Assembly (NCBI GenBank): GCA_002314435.1
Contig: DCFV01000130.1
Location: 4,198-9,357, forward strand
Length of the DNA stretch: 5,160 bases
Origin: Acidobacteriaceae bacterium UBA1795
Lineage (GTDB): Bacteria; Acidobacteriota; Terriglobia; Terriglobales; Acidobacteriaceae
Direction: 5' to 3'
This document shows, piece after piece, positions 5,124-5,160 of this stretch (its first letter is position 1; each line of letters starts with the position of its first letter). Below the pieces are notes generated by a model, which worked only from the letters and a program-made list of their open reading frames with translations, was not told the DNA's origin and ran no database searches. The position numbers were made by a program, and so were the translations under genes.

Positions 5124-5160
5124 AAGACAAAAGCGACTGCAATGCAGTCGCTTTTGTCTT
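5124..5160. terminator. Rho-independent terminator, probably bidirectional
   Basis: AAGACAAAAGCGACTGC (5124-5140) and GCAGTCGCTTTTGTCTT (5144-5160) are perfect complements of 17 bases around the three-base loop AAT. The core GCGACTGC/GCAGTCGC is flanked by A-tracts on the left and T-tracts on the right, so it can stop transcription from either side. The right arm reaches the last base of the window, so the stem may be longer: three more A residues (5121-5123) are available on the left. Confidence 0.9.

Overview
The window looks like chromosomal DNA from a moderately high-GC soil-type bacterium, most likely an Acidobacteriota member of the Terriglobia/Acidobacteriaceae. This assignment is an inference from recalled protein style: the Lnt variant, the 41-residue one-helix protein, the long APC permease with a soluble tail, and the small basic protein ending in an LTPEGRKRIAEAVKRRW-type motif. 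No search was run.

Left part (1-1692, minus strand): a complete apolipoprotein N-acyltransferase gene (lnt). Ten bases after its stop, the first codons of another minus-strand gene run off the window edge. The 12 visible residues resemble the start of peptide-chain release factor 2 (prfB), so lnt and this gene probably form an operon reading leftwards.

Middle (1693-2058): a short divergent region leads to a 41-codon plus-strand gene for a single-pass membrane peptide. Both lnt and this small gene have a -10-like hexamer so close to the start codon that leaderless or nearly leaderless mRNAs are plausible. A clear sigma70-type promoter (TTGACT, 17 bp, TACACT) then precedes the main gene.

Main gene (2059-4467, plus): an 802-residue APC-superfamily permease. 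It has about 12 membrane helices and a cytoplasmic tail of about 280 residues with a universal-stress-protein-like alpha/beta region. Its motifs fit the KimA type of potassium transporter closely, including the acidic, hydroxyl and tyrosine residues recalled as potassium ligands. Transport of potassium is therefore at least as likely as transport of amino acids.

Right part (4468-5160): about 410 bases without a convincing gene, more AT-rich in places. They carry a perfect 16-bp tandem duplication with a degenerate third copy, a candidate folded RNA or operator (4644-4700) and two perfect palindromes. Next come a small, very basic protein with a strong Shine-Dalgarno sequence (4881-5108) and a long perfect-stem terminator at the window end. 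No mobile element, CRISPR array, tRNA or rRNA was seen. The least explained parts are the 4468-4880 spacer with the small basic gene after it, and the substrate of the permease.
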